Positions 1 through 7,964 of a stretch of DNA of 64,000 nucleotides are shown piece by piece. The stretch is from an uncultured Clostridia bacterium (GTDB lineage Bacteria; Bacillota; Clostridia; Christensenellales; Borkfalkiaceae). Under the pieces are notes generated by a model, which saw only the letters and a list, made by a program, of their open reading frames with translations, had not been told where the DNA came from and did no database searches. The translations under genes and the position numbers were made by a program. The stretch covers positions 1 to 64,000 of the forward strand of contig CAMWME010000001.1 in NCBI GenBank assembly GCA_947175325.1. Reading direction: 5' to 3'. Position 1 is the stretch's first letter; each line of letters begins with the position of its first letter.

Positions 1-72
1 CCCCCTCCAACCCCCTCTTTTTTCGGCGCCCGCGTCTTTTGTTTAAACCCCCCCCTTAAAAATAAAACCGGC

Positions 73-90
73 CGGGGCAATTTCCCCGCC
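73..90 (-). terminator. Probable terminator of the comEC-like gene
   Basis: A GC-rich hairpin with arms CGGGG and CCCCG and a 6-nt loop is followed, on the minus strand, by a T-rich run (GGTTTTATTTTT). It lies just beyond the stop codon of the minus-strand comEC-like gene. The surrounding first 60 bases are oddly C-rich, so the sequence here may be of poor quality. Confidence 0.45.
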
Positions 91-110
91 CCCGCTTCAA
101 TTTTTAAAAG

Positions 111-2138
111 TCATTTTGCGTAGTGGCTAGCATCGTAAAAGGTGTTTATATTATTTATGTCGGATATGTCTAGTTCGTCAAAATATTTGCCGCTAAAAGA
201 AATAACCCAATCACAACTTTTAGGTGCCGTTGTGGGTTCGGCGGTTACAAGTATTTTTTTGCCGTCGATTAACGCAGAAATATTTTGACCGTCAATATAT
301 TCGAACTCGATGCCGCAAGCGGTAAAGATTTGCTCGTAATGCACTTCAACGGTCTGATACGGTTGAACGGGAATAAGAATGGGACACACGTAGACGTCTT
401 TACAATTCAAACTTAAATCGTACGCTTCAACGCAGTTATCTTCGCCGAGAATAATAACTCCGTCTAAATGCGTTGCGTATTCCCGATGCAGTTTGCTTTT
501 TATCCGCGAAAGCGACGCGTCCTCCGTCATAATAAGTACGGTTCCTTGGGTTGATTTAATAATCACGCTACCGTCGTTGTCGTAAGCGGAAACGGAGACT
601 TTATAGCCGTTTGCGGGTAAGTACGTTTGAGCAAGTACGCATATGGCGAGTACGGAAACGCCGCAAGTAGCAAGAACGCTTCTTGAAAGTATTTTTACGT
701 TTATCTTGTCGGATACGGTCAAGGCTACGAGGAAATAAAGCGGTACGAATATTCCCGCCCCGAAGCTGTTTATGATTGCATTTTCGAAGTTTGCCGAAAC
801 CAGAAAAGACAGCACGGCTTCCAAAGGCAGTGCGGAGTATTGCATAATAAAGCTTGCTGCCGGAGGAATAATCATCGACAAAACCGTACCCGCAAACAAC
901 ACCGTGAAAAGTATTGAAACGAGCGGTATTACCAAAATATTCAACAGTAAGCCGATTCCGCTTGCGTAACCGAATTTTGCAAGCATGACGGGGAAGGTGC
1001 CGACTTGAGCACCGAAAGAAGCGCTTACTCCCGACGAGATTTTGTCGGGGATTTTTATTCGTGTCAATCCTCTCTTAAATAGATTGGAAAATAAAAATAT
1101 CCCGCCTATTCCGCATACCGATAACTGAAATCCGACGGAAAACAAGCTTAGCGGCGACACGAACATTATAAGCATAGCGGCAAATCCTAAATTGTTCAAT
1201 CCGTCGCTTTTAACGTGAAAAAGTCTGGTAAGAATATTAATTGCACACATAATTACGGCGCGAACGGAGGAAACGGCAAACCCGCAAATCCATGCATACA
1301 AAATTATAGCAATTATGCGTATCACAGCAGATACGTACTTATTCGCGCGGCACTTTTTAAGAATAAAAGTAAGTATGCCGTATACCAGCCCTATGTGCAG
1401 ACCGGATACGGCAAAAATATGCGCTATGCCGCCGTAACGGAAGTTTTCAAGCGCTTCGTCGTCAACGTACTGCGTGTCTCCAAGCATCATACCGTAGCAT
1501 ACGGACGCGGTATCGGAACTCATATTTTCGTAAAACGTGTTTTTAATAAGCGAGCGGATACTTCCCGATAATGAGAAGTGGTAGGTGGATTTCAGTTCGG
1601 AATAATTAGAACAAGTGTACTTTACGTTATCTTCGGCGTAGTAATTAAGTTCACCGTAAGGGAAAGCGTCGTTGAATTTCAACTGCGTGTAAAATTGCAC
1701 GGTATAACCCACGTCGCAAAAGTCTCCGTATTTTTCCGAAAGGTAAACGCGCACTTTGCCGCTGAGCTTATCGTCGTATGCGGTTACGTTATCTGTGATA
1801 ACGTATTCTCCGTAAGTGGTAGTGCCTTTTTCTTTAACGGTGCCCGTGATAAGATAAATTTGTTCGGTATCAACGTCGCAAACACGGAAATTCTGTAAAG
1901 TGTAGTAGCTGTTTAATGCGCCGCCCGTAAAAACAACGGCAAATACGGCGGTCAAAATCATCAGTTTTTTATTTTTTAGAATTAAGGTAAACAAAAAAAT
2001 AATTGCGGTTAGAGGAACAACCGCAATCAGCCAAAGCATGCTTATTTCACTGTAACTGATAAAATAACCCGTTAATATGCCAAGCGCAACAATAGAAGCG
2101 ATAAGTACGGGTATTCGTGCGTTAATTATTCGCTTCAT
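111..2138 (-). CDS. comEC: ComEC/Rec2-family DNA uptake channel protein with degenerate C-terminal domain
   Basis: Polytopic membrane protein of the ComEC/Rec2 family, the inner-membrane channel for single-stranded DNA during natural transformation. Two N-terminal membrane helices and a soluble OB-like region (about 85-190) precede the competence domain, whose signature SGLHIG lies near residue 250 and is followed by about eight hydrophobic segments. The region from about 515 to the end occupies the place of the metallo-beta-lactamase-like domain, but I find no HxHxDH motif or other clustered metal ligands, so nuclease-like chemistry is unlikely there. I prefer the ATG at 2138 over an in-frame TTG two codons upstream; neither has a clear ribosome binding site. 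No other competence gene is in the window, so a role in transformation is inferred from family only. Confidence 0.85.
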   Translation of the reverse strand: MKRIINARIPVLIASIVALGILTGYFISYSEISMLWLIAVVPLTAIIFLFTLILKNKKLMILTAVFAVVFTGGALNSYYTLQNFRVCDVDTEQIYLITGTVKEKGTTTYGEYVITDNVTAYDDKLSGKVRVYLSEKYGDFCDVGYTVQFYTQLKFNDAFPYGELNYYAEDNVKYTCSNYSELKSTYHFSLSGSIRSLIKNTFYENMSSDTASVCYGMMLGDTQYVDDEALENFRYGGIAHIFAVSGLHIGLVYGILTFILKKCRANKYVSAVIRIIAIILYAWICGFAVSSVRAVIMCAINILTRLFHVKSDGLNNLGFAAMLIMFVSPLSLFSVGFQLSVCGIGGIFLFSNLFKRGLTRIKIPDKISSGVSASFGAQVGTFPVMLAKFGYASGIGLLLNILVIPLVSILFTVLFAGTVLSMIIPPAASFIMQYSALPLEAVLSFLVSANFENAIINSFGAGIFVPLYFLVALTVSDKINVKILSRSVLATCGVSVLAICVLAQTYLPANGYKVSVSAYDNDGSVIIKSTQGTVLIMTEDASLSRIKSKLHREYATHLDGVIILGEDNCVEAYDLSLNCKDVYVCPILIPVQPYQTVEVHYEQIFTACGIEFEYIDGQNISALIDGKKILVTAEPTTAPKSCDWVISFSGKYFDELDISDINNINTFYDASHYAK

Positions 2139-2223
2139 AGGCAAAATATAACATAATTCGACAATTTTGTAAACTTATTTTCTGCCCCGTTTGAAAACTC
2201 GTTTTTAGTCAATAATTAAAATT

Positions 2224-3678
2224 ATGAAATTTGAAAGCGTATGGAAGGCAGAAAAAAGAAATTATCCCGCACTTTACGGCAATGCGGAGCGGGACGTAGT
2301 AGTTATCGGAGGAGGTATAGCGGGCTATCTTACGGCGTTTAAGCTTGCGGAGGCGGGGCAGTTTGTAACGCTTATAGAGGCGGACGAGCTGTTCAGCGGC
2401 ACGACGGGCAGAACCACGGCAAAAATCACTTATAACCAAGGCGGAGTGTATTACGACCTTTATTATAATTACGGCTTGGAAACAGCAAAGGCTTACTATA
2501 AGGCACAAGTTGACGGTATGCGCGGTTTTAAAGAGCTTAAAGACAAGTTTTGCATAGAGTGCGACTGGGCTGAAACTAATGGATATATCTTTTCGTGCAG
2601 TTCGGAAACCCGCCTTAAAAGAACCTTCAGCGTTATGCAAGATATAGATGCCGATTGCGAGTGGACGAGTACGCTTTCGCACTTTGATGCAATCGCCGCG
2701 ATAAAATGCAGAAGGCAGTATTTATTCGACCCGCTCAAATTTCTTTGCGCCTTGCCGGTAAGGTTTGAAATCTTCGAACACACCCGCGCCATTGACGTTG
2801 ACGTGCAAAACAAAACCGTTTTGACCGATAAGGGCAAAATCAAGGCAAAGAAGATAGTTGTGGCAACGCACTTTCCAATAATCAATTCACACGGTGCGTA
2901 CTTTCTTAAGCTTCGGCAGTCAACTTCATACACCGTTGCAATAAATAAGCGGCTGACGGGTGAAATGTTTTTGGAGGAAAAGCAAGACGGAATATCAGTG
3001 CGCCCGTATGCCGGCGGAACCATTTTCGGAGGCGGCGACCACAGAACGGGAAGAATTAAGGACTTGGGGCACTTCCTCACGCTTAAAGCACGTGCTGAAA
3101 AGCTTTACGGCGCGGACACCGTTACTAACTGTTGGAGCGCGGAGGACGTTATGACCTTCGATGGTATGCCTATGACCGGGTTATACGCTAACGGCACTGA
3201 CGGAGTTTTCGTAATAACTGGTTTCAATAAATGGGGAATGGCTAACTCTATGACTTGTGCAAACCTTATTTGCGACCTTGTTTTAGGCAAAGAAAACGAG
3301 TATGAAAAGCTGTTCTCGCCGCAGCGCAAAGTCAAAGGGAGCATGGGTGCGTTCGTTTCAAATGCATTGACCAATATTAAAGAAATAACTATGGGCTACT
3401 TCCGACTGACCACAAAGACGGAGGCGGATATAGCAAAAGGCACCGGCGCAATAGTAAAGTATAACGGCAAGAAACGCGCCGTCTACCGCGACGAAGACGG
3501 CAATCTGCATATTATAGGCAGTATGTGCCCGCATATGCACGGCGAGCTTAAATGGAATGCAGATACGCACACTTGGGACTGTCCGTGCCACGGCTCGCGC
3601 TTTGATATTCACGGCAACATTCTTTCCGAACCCGCATCCAAATGCTGCAAATACGAACAAACAAAAAAAGAAGGGTAA
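2224..3678 (+). CDS. FAD-dependent oxidoreductase with C-terminal Rieske [2Fe-2S] domain
   Basis: Two-domain redox protein of 484 residues. The N-terminal DAO-type FAD domain begins with the dinucleotide-binding motif GGGIAG at about residues 29-34 followed by an acidic residue ending strand 2 (IEAD), and the conserved TGRTTAKIT segment. The C-terminal 80 residues carry a Rieske cluster site: CPHMH and, about 17 residues later, CPCHG, giving the two Cys and two His ligands. This FAD-Rieske architecture is recurrent in Bacillota and many other bacteria; the substrate is generally unknown. The gene stands alone, convergent with the nucleoside kinase and separated from it by a bidirectional terminator. 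It is predicted to be cytoplasmic, with no signal peptide. The architecture is certain, the reaction is not. Confidence 0.88.
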   Translation: MKFESVWKAEKRNYPALYGNAERDVVVIGGGIAGYLTAFKLAEAGQFVTLIEADELFSGTTGRTTAKITYNQGGVYYDLYYNYGLETAKAYYKAQVDGMRGFKELKDKFCIECDWAETNGYIFSCSSETRLKRTFSVMQDIDADCEWTSTLSHFDAIAAIKCRRQYLFDPLKFLCALPVRFEIFEHTRAIDVDVQNKTVLTDKGKIKAKKIVVATHFPIINSHGAYFLKLRQSTSYTVAINKRLTGEMFLEEKQDGISVRPYAGGTIFGGGDHRTGRIKDLGHFLTLKARAEKLYGADTVTNCWSAEDVMTFDGMPMTGLYANGTDGVFVITGFNKWGMANSMTCANLICDLVLGKENEYEKLFSPQRKVKGSMGAFVSNALTNIKEITMGYFRLTTKTEADIAKGTGAIVKYNGKKRAVYRDEDGNLHIIGSMCPHMHGELKWNADTHTWDCPCHGSRFDIHGNILSEPASKCCKYEQTKKEG

Positions 3679-3690
3679 TAGCCCTTCTTT
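3667..3690. terminator. Bidirectional terminator between convergent genes
   Basis: Perfect 9-bp stem AAAGAAGGG / CCCTTCTTT with a 6-nt loop and T/A runs on both sides. It overlaps the stop codon of the FAD-Rieske gene and serves the minus-strand kinase as well. Confidence 0.8.
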
Positions 3691-3701
3691 TTTATTACGT
3701 T

Positions 3702-5357
3702 TTAAAGTTTGAAACAGCTGCCGCCGATGAACTCGCGAATTAACGAATTGCAAGGAATTATGGACTCGTCGTTTATCGGTTTGAAATATTTTAGATATTT
3801 AATCAAACGGTTGGCTACCAAGAATTGAGGGTCGGTGTCCTTAATTTGCTGTAAAGCGGGCAACGCTAAATTACGCAAAACGCAAAGCTCGTAAGAAAGG
3901 CTTGAATTATATACGTAATCTGCACCCTCTTGGTTGGGATATATCCACTTAAACTCACCTTGGCGGACGGACTGCCACATATCTATGGTATTTGCCGCGG
4001 GGCAGTTTCTGTATTGCATATCACGGACGATACGACGAATAAGGCGCAAATCCGTAGTGTTCAGCGGTGCGTGGTTATCAATATTGATTTGCACTTGGGG
4101 CGCAATGTAAATTTTAAACTTTTGGTGCTTGGGGATGGAGGAGGTCAGCATCTCGTTAAGAGCGTGAATTCCCTCTATAATGATAGGACTCTTCGCGTCT
4201 ACTTTTATTGTTTTACCGGCTTCGCGCTTGCCTTTTTTGAAATTGAACTTGGGCAAAGTTACTTCTTCACCGTTAATTAAGTCGAACAAATCTTTGTTGA
4301 AAAGCTTTATATCCAAGCAGTTGATATGCTCTAAATCCAATTTGTCGATAGTCGTATTTTGCAGTTTGCACAAATCGGGTTTTTCCAAATAGTAATCGTC
4401 CATCGAAATCGTTACGGGACTGATACCGCGTGACTGCAACTCGATTTTCAAACGGTTACAAAAAGTAGTTTTTCCGCTCGAACTCGGTCCGGCTATGGCA
4501 ATAAGCCTTATGTTTTCAATATCGGATTCGATTTTGTTGCCAAGCTCGGAAAGCATACCGTTATGCTTTGCTTCACACATTTGAACTAACTCTAAGGCGT
4601 CGTTTTCCAACCTATGGTTAATATCTGCAATAGTTTGCGTATGTACCTTTTTAGACCAAACGTATTCCTTTTGAAGAGTGCGACCATAGGTGGATTCCTC
4701 GACGAAAGTCGGAATCGTCGTGCCTAACTCGTAGCGGGGATATTGAATAATGATGCCGGGGCTGTACGGTTTTAAAACGTAATCGTGCAAACACCCCGTA
4801 GACGGAAGCATATAAGCGTGGATATAATTCAAGTAATCGCCGCACTTGTAAAGGTGTGCAGTGGGTTCGGGGCGGTATTGCAGAATATCGATTTTGTCAA
4901 GATAATTATTCTTTCTGTAAATTTCCTTGGCTTCCTCGGTGGTTACTACGATACGCTCTATTTTAAGGTTAGCGCTTATAATTCTGTTAACCTCTTTTTC
5001 AATAATGGGAGTAGCCTTTGAAATGTTAAATCCGGGGGTAAGCACTTGGCAGAATACCGAACGCGAAACGTTATAACTGAATCTTATGTTTACGTCGGGA
5101 TACACGTTATGAAAAGCGTAAGCAATAACGTAGCGCAAAGTAGCCTCGTACGCTTTGCCCGCTTCGGCGTTATCCAAACCCAGCAAGGCAATTTCCTTGC
5201 CCTCGTTTTTGCTCGTAAGCATATAATTCAATTCTTTAACTTGCTGTCCGATACGGCAAACGCAGTAGCTGCATTTTTCGTTGTCGGGAACCAAGTCAAT
5301 GACCCGTGTATTATCTTTAACTTGAACGTTTTTTCCTTGAAAAATTATATTTACCAT
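3702..5357 (-). CDS. Nucleoside (uridine-type) kinase with N-terminal TGS/ThrRS-like region
   Basis: 551-residue protein with the architecture common in Clostridia and often annotated 'nucleoside kinase'. Residues about 1-60 resemble a TGS domain, about 60-270 resemble the threonyl-tRNA synthetase second additional domain region, and about 280-500 form a uridine kinase/phosphoribulokinase-type P-loop domain. The Walker A motif is GPSSSGKTTF and a following DDYY segment (SMDDYYLEK) matches the substrate-binding aspartates of uridine kinases. It likely phosphorylates a nucleoside with ATP or GTP in pyrimidine salvage; the exact substrate is not inferable. A ribosome binding site (GAGGATAAGGG) lies just upstream of the ATG. 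It is monocistronic as far as I can see. Confidence 0.85.
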   Translation of the reverse strand: MVNIIFQGKNVQVKDNTRVIDLVPDNEKCSYCVCRIGQQVKELNYMLTSKNEGKEIALLGLDNAEAGKAYEATLRYVIAYAFHNVYPDVNIRFSYNVSRSVFCQVLTPGFNISKATPIIEKEVNRIISANLKIERIVVTTEEAKEIYRKNNYLDKIDILQYRPEPTAHLYKCGDYLNYIHAYMLPSTGCLHDYVLKPYSPGIIIQYPRYELGTTIPTFVEESTYGRTLQKEYVWSKKVHTQTIADINHRLENDALELVQMCEAKHNGMLSELGNKIESDIENIRLIAIAGPSSSGKTTFCNRLKIELQSRGISPVTISMDDYYLEKPDLCKLQNTTIDKLDLEHINCLDIKLFNKDLFDLINGEEVTLPKFNFKKGKREAGKTIKVDAKSPIIIEGIHALNEMLTSSIPKHQKFKIYIAPQVQINIDNHAPLNTTDLRLIRRIVRDMQYRNCPAANTIDMWQSVRQGEFKWIYPNQEGADYVYNSSLSYELCVLRNLALPALQQIKDTDPQFLVANRLIKYLKYFKPINDESIIPCNSLIREFIGGSCFKL

Positions 5358-5452
5358 TTCCCTTATCCTCTTAAAAGTAAATTTAAGTGTTATTATATTT
5401 TACCATATATTTCAAAAAAATCTAGACCTTTATATAAAAAAGTGCACTTATT

Positions 5453-5794
5453 TTACAAATCTTTGCTTTTAAGATTGCTTAATGCTTCTGCATTGTTGGA
5501 TATTATCATACCGACAGTTTGACATCCGTTCATTGCTGAACAGTCGCCGCAAGTTTCGCACCCTTTACTGAGCGCACATTGTCTTATAGGACAAAGGCTA
5601 TTGCAAAATGGTGTTTTTACTCCGTCCATGCGACAACCATCGCAGTTTATCATTTCCGGTGTAATTTTTACCCCGTTCATCTCCGACCAAAGTTTCGCAA
5701 CTTTTTCACGTAAAGAATTATCGTTATTGAGTGTAGCCATTCTTGCATCACATTTTTCACAATCAAGACCGCAATATGCTATAAGTTTTTTCAT
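5453..5794 (-). CDS. DUF3795-type cysteine-rich small protein
   Basis: 113-residue protein with twelve cysteines in pairs and short clusters, for example YCGLDCEKC at the start, CDGCR in the middle and CETCGDC near the C-terminus. This pattern matches the DUF3795 family, small cytoplasmic proteins presumed to bind zinc or an iron-sulfur cluster; no biochemical role is established. It lies between the nucleoside kinase and a lipase-like gene, all on the minus strand, but with gaps that do not force co-transcription. There is no signal peptide. Confidence 0.75.
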   Translation of the reverse strand: MKKLIAYCGLDCEKCDARMATLNNDNSLREKVAKLWSEMNGVKITPEMINCDGCRMDGVKTPFCNSLCPIRQCALSKGCETCGDCSAMNGCQTVGMIISNNAEALSNLKSKDL

Positions 5795-5836
5795 AATCGT
5801 TTTATCCCTAAATTGTTGTCTATCGTAAAATTTTTT

Positions 5837-6610
5837 CTAAAAATTCATTTCGGCGAGTTCTTTGCAGATTTCTAAGTAAAAGGAGTAGATTTTTTCTTTC
5901 TTGCTTTTCGGTGTCATAAAATCTACTATTTGGCTATGGGAAACAGAACCCTCGATGCAGTTGCCCCTATAGTTTTCAAATACTGCGGAATTAACGGGTA
6001 CCAGCCCGTCGGTTTCAACCTTATCGAAGTGTCTTGAAAATATAAGGGGAATACCCATAACGAAGTCGTCTTTTGCCTTCTTCATAGTCGTGGAAAAGCT
6101 TTGGCAGAAGATTTTATCCGAAAAGGGGAACGCCGTTTCTTCGTCGTGCTGCTGTAACTGTTTGCAAACGGTAAAGGAGTCGGGGTGCTTATCGCCGAAA
6201 ATGTGGTACCAAAAATTTATCCAAAACGCAATGAATTTCAGCATAAATTTCGGTAAGGACATAATTTTGCTTGCCATAGGCGAGCCTTTATGCGGTGTGC
6301 AAAGGGTGGTGAGGGATGCAACCTTGTCTTGCATATGCAATTCGCTTATTAGGTATTTGCAGTCAAGCCCGCCCTTTGAATGGGCAATCAGGTTTATTTT
6401 TGCGGAATTTTCTTTCTTCAAAATATCTTCGATTTGTATTTTAAGCTGTTCGGCGTTGTTTTCGATAGTGCCGAAACCGTCTTGGTTACTTACGTAAACG
6501 CAATAGCCCTCGGCTTTCAGCTTTTTATCAATTTTACCGAACGCTTTAAAGATTTTGCTTTCTTTTAAAACGATTCCGTGTACTAATAATATCGGATATT
6601 TAGTCGGCAA
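5837..6610 (-). CDS. Alpha/beta-hydrolase, lipase/esterase-like
   Basis: 257-residue alpha/beta-hydrolase related to triacylglycerol lipases of the EstA/LipA type. The oxyanion-hole region LLVHGIV is at the N-terminus, the nucleophile elbow is AHSKGG (serine at about residue 78), a candidate acid is the aspartate in TDGLVP, and the catalytic histidine is probably that in SVSHSQIV. No signal peptide is visible, so the enzyme is predicted to act in the cytoplasm, unlike secreted lipases. The substrate is unknown. Downstream on the same strand comes the DUF3795 gene; upstream is the terminator of tRNA-Leu. Confidence 0.8.
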   Translation of the reverse strand: MPTKYPILLVHGIVLKESKIFKAFGKIDKKLKAEGYCVYVSNQDGFGTIENNAEQLKIQIEDILKKENSAKINLIAHSKGGLDCKYLISELHMQDKVASLTTLCTPHKGSPMASKIMSLPKFMLKFIAFWINFWYHIFGDKHPDSFTVCKQLQQHDEETAFPFSDKIFCQSFSTTMKKAKDDFVMGIPLIFSRHFDKVETDGLVPVNSAVFENYRGNCIEGSVSHSQIVDFMTPKSKKEKIYSFYLEICKELAEMNF

Positions 6611-6629
6611 AACAAACTCTCCTTGAACA

Positions 6630-6663
6630 AAACCCCGCTTGACAGATTTGCCAAGCGGGGTTT
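6630..6663 (-). terminator. Terminator of tRNA-Leu
   Basis: A 12-bp perfect stem (AAACCCCGCTTG and its complement) with a 10-nt loop, followed on the minus strand by TTTTG. It lies directly after the CCA end of tRNA-Leu. Confidence 0.8.
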
Positions 6664-6666
6664 AAC

Positions 6667-6749
6667 TGGTGCGGACGAAGGGACTTGAACCCCCATGGTT
6701 GCCCACAGGAACCTGAAACCTGCGCGTCTGCCAATTTCGCCACGTCCGC
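6667..6749 (-). tRNA. tRNA-Leu (CAG)
   Basis: Class II tRNA on the minus strand. The acceptor stem GCGGACG pairs with CGTCCGC, followed by discriminator A and an encoded CCA. The D-arm (TGGCGAAATTGGCAGACGC) and T-loop (GGTTCAAGTCC) are typical of tRNA-Leu, the anticodon loop reads TTCAGGT with anticodon CAG, and a short extra arm is present. Confidence 0.96.
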
Positions 6750-6842
6750 AAAACAATTGTGATTATAATAAAATAATTGAAAATTGTCAAGCCAAACCCG
6801 CCATAAATTTCATTTCAAAATTATATCGTCAAGCCTTTTTTC

Positions 6843-6870
6843 TTGCAATTTCGTGCTTTTGTGATATAAT
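6843..6870 (+). promoter_or_regulatory. Promoter of the nfn operon
   Basis: TTGCAA, a 16-bp spacer and TATAAT preceded by TG (extended -10), 8 bp ahead of the first ATG of the operon. The resulting 5' leader would be very short. Confidence 0.55.
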
Positions 6871-6877
6871 TTAAATT

Positions 6878-7144
6878 ATGGATAATTTATATTGTTTCGT
6901 GGCGGTGGAGTTTGTAGACGACCCGCGCGTCGCGGGTTGGACTTATTGGTATCTTTGCCCGTTTGACGGTGCGGAAGTAGGTGACGAAGTGATCGCGCCG
7001 CTTGGCAGACACGACCACATTCAAAAAGGCGTAATAAGGAAAGTAATGTATTCCAAAGAAGAAAACGCGCCGTATCCTATGCATAGCATTAAAAAGATAA
7101 AAATTTTAAATAAGGCAGAAACAGATGTACAAAATAGTAAGTAA
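6878..7144 (+). CDS. Small protein resembling the PriA N-terminal DNA-binding region
   Basis: 88-residue protein without a confident family name. The stretch from FVAVEFVDDP through GDEVIAPLGR to GVIRKVMY resembles the 3'-DNA-binding domain at the N-terminus of the primosomal helicase PriA (pattern: F-Y, P, GD-V, P-GR, GVV), but no helicase follows. It begins the nfn operon and overlaps nfnA by 20 bp, so the two are translationally linked. Functionally it may be a stand-alone beta-barrel nucleic-acid or protein binding module; this is inference from a weak sequence pattern. Soluble, no membrane segments. Confidence 0.6.
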   Translation: MDNLYCFVAVEFVDDPRVAGWTYWYLCPFDGAEVGDEVIAPLGRHDHIQKGVIRKVMYSKEENAPYPMHSIKKIKILNKAETDVQNSK

Positions 7145-7964
7145 ACGCGTTTTAAATCCCACGGTTACGATGATGGATATTTACGCACCCCTCGTTGCTA
7201 AAAAGGCTGAGGCTGGGCAGTTCATAATTCTTCGCGTTGATAAAGACGGCGAAAGAATTCCCCTCACCGTTGCGGGATACGACAGAACGGCGGGAACGGT
7301 TAAAATAATTTTTCAGATAGTCGGCGGCACGACTATGCTTTTGAACGCCAAAGAAGAAGGCGAGTTTATTGAAGACTTCGTCGGACCTTTGGGCTGTGCA
7401 ACTAAAACCGAAGGAATTAAAAAGGTGTGCATCGTGGGCGGCGGCGTTGGCTGTGCAATTGCGTTGCCCGTTGCACAAAAGTTCCACGAGCTTGGCTGTG
7501 AAGTTCATTCTATAATCGGTTTCCGCAATAAAGATTTGCTCATATTGGAAGAAGAATTCAAAGCTTGTTCAGATAAACTTACGGTAATGACGGATGACGG
7601 AAGCTACGGCAGACAAGGCGTTGTTACCGTGCCGTTAAAAGAAGCTATAGAAGCGGGCGAAAATTATGACGAGGTTATAACCATAGGACCGCTTATTATG
7701 ATGAAGTTCGTGGTTGCAACTACTAAGCCGTACGGCGTGCCTACAACCGTTTCAATGAACCCTATAATGATTGACGGAACGGGTATGTGCGGCGGTTGCC
7801 GCTTAACCGTAGGCGGCAAAACTAAATTTGCTTGTGTGGACGGGCCCGATTTTGACGGCTTTGAAGTAGATTTTGACGAGGCTATGGCACGCTCAAACGC
7901 ATATGCGGAATTTGAGCAGAGAGCAAGAGAAAAGAACTGTAATCTTTTGAAGGGGGCAAACTAA
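7125..7964 (+). CDS. nfnA: NfnA: ferredoxin-NADP+ reductase-type subunit of electron-bifurcating transhydrogenase
   Basis: Small subunit of NADH-dependent reduced ferredoxin:NADP+ oxidoreductase (also annotated sulfide dehydrogenase subunit or dihydroorotate dehydrogenase electron-transfer-like). The N-terminal FAD domain has the RIPLT flavin motif at about 45-50, the NAD-binding region has VGGGVGCAIALP near residue 105, and the C-terminal DGTGMCGGCR plus a later Cys supply the [2Fe-2S] ligands. The length (279) is normal for NfnA. It overlaps the start of nfnB by one base. With NfnB it couples exergonic electron transfer to endergonic reduction, balancing NADH, NADPH and ferredoxin in anaerobes. 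Confidence 0.9.
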   Translation: MYKIVSKRVLNPTVTMMDIYAPLVAKKAEAGQFIILRVDKDGERIPLTVAGYDRTAGTVKIIFQIVGGTTMLLNAKEEGEFIEDFVGPLGCATKTEGIKKVCIVGGGVGCAIALPVAQKFHELGCEVHSIIGFRNKDLLILEEEFKACSDKLTVMTDDGSYGRQGVVTVPLKEAIEAGENYDEVITIGPLIMMKFVVATTKPYGVPTTVSMNPIMIDGTGMCGGCRLTVGGKTKFACVDGPDFDGFEVDFDEAMARSNAYAEFEQRAREKNCNLLKGAN

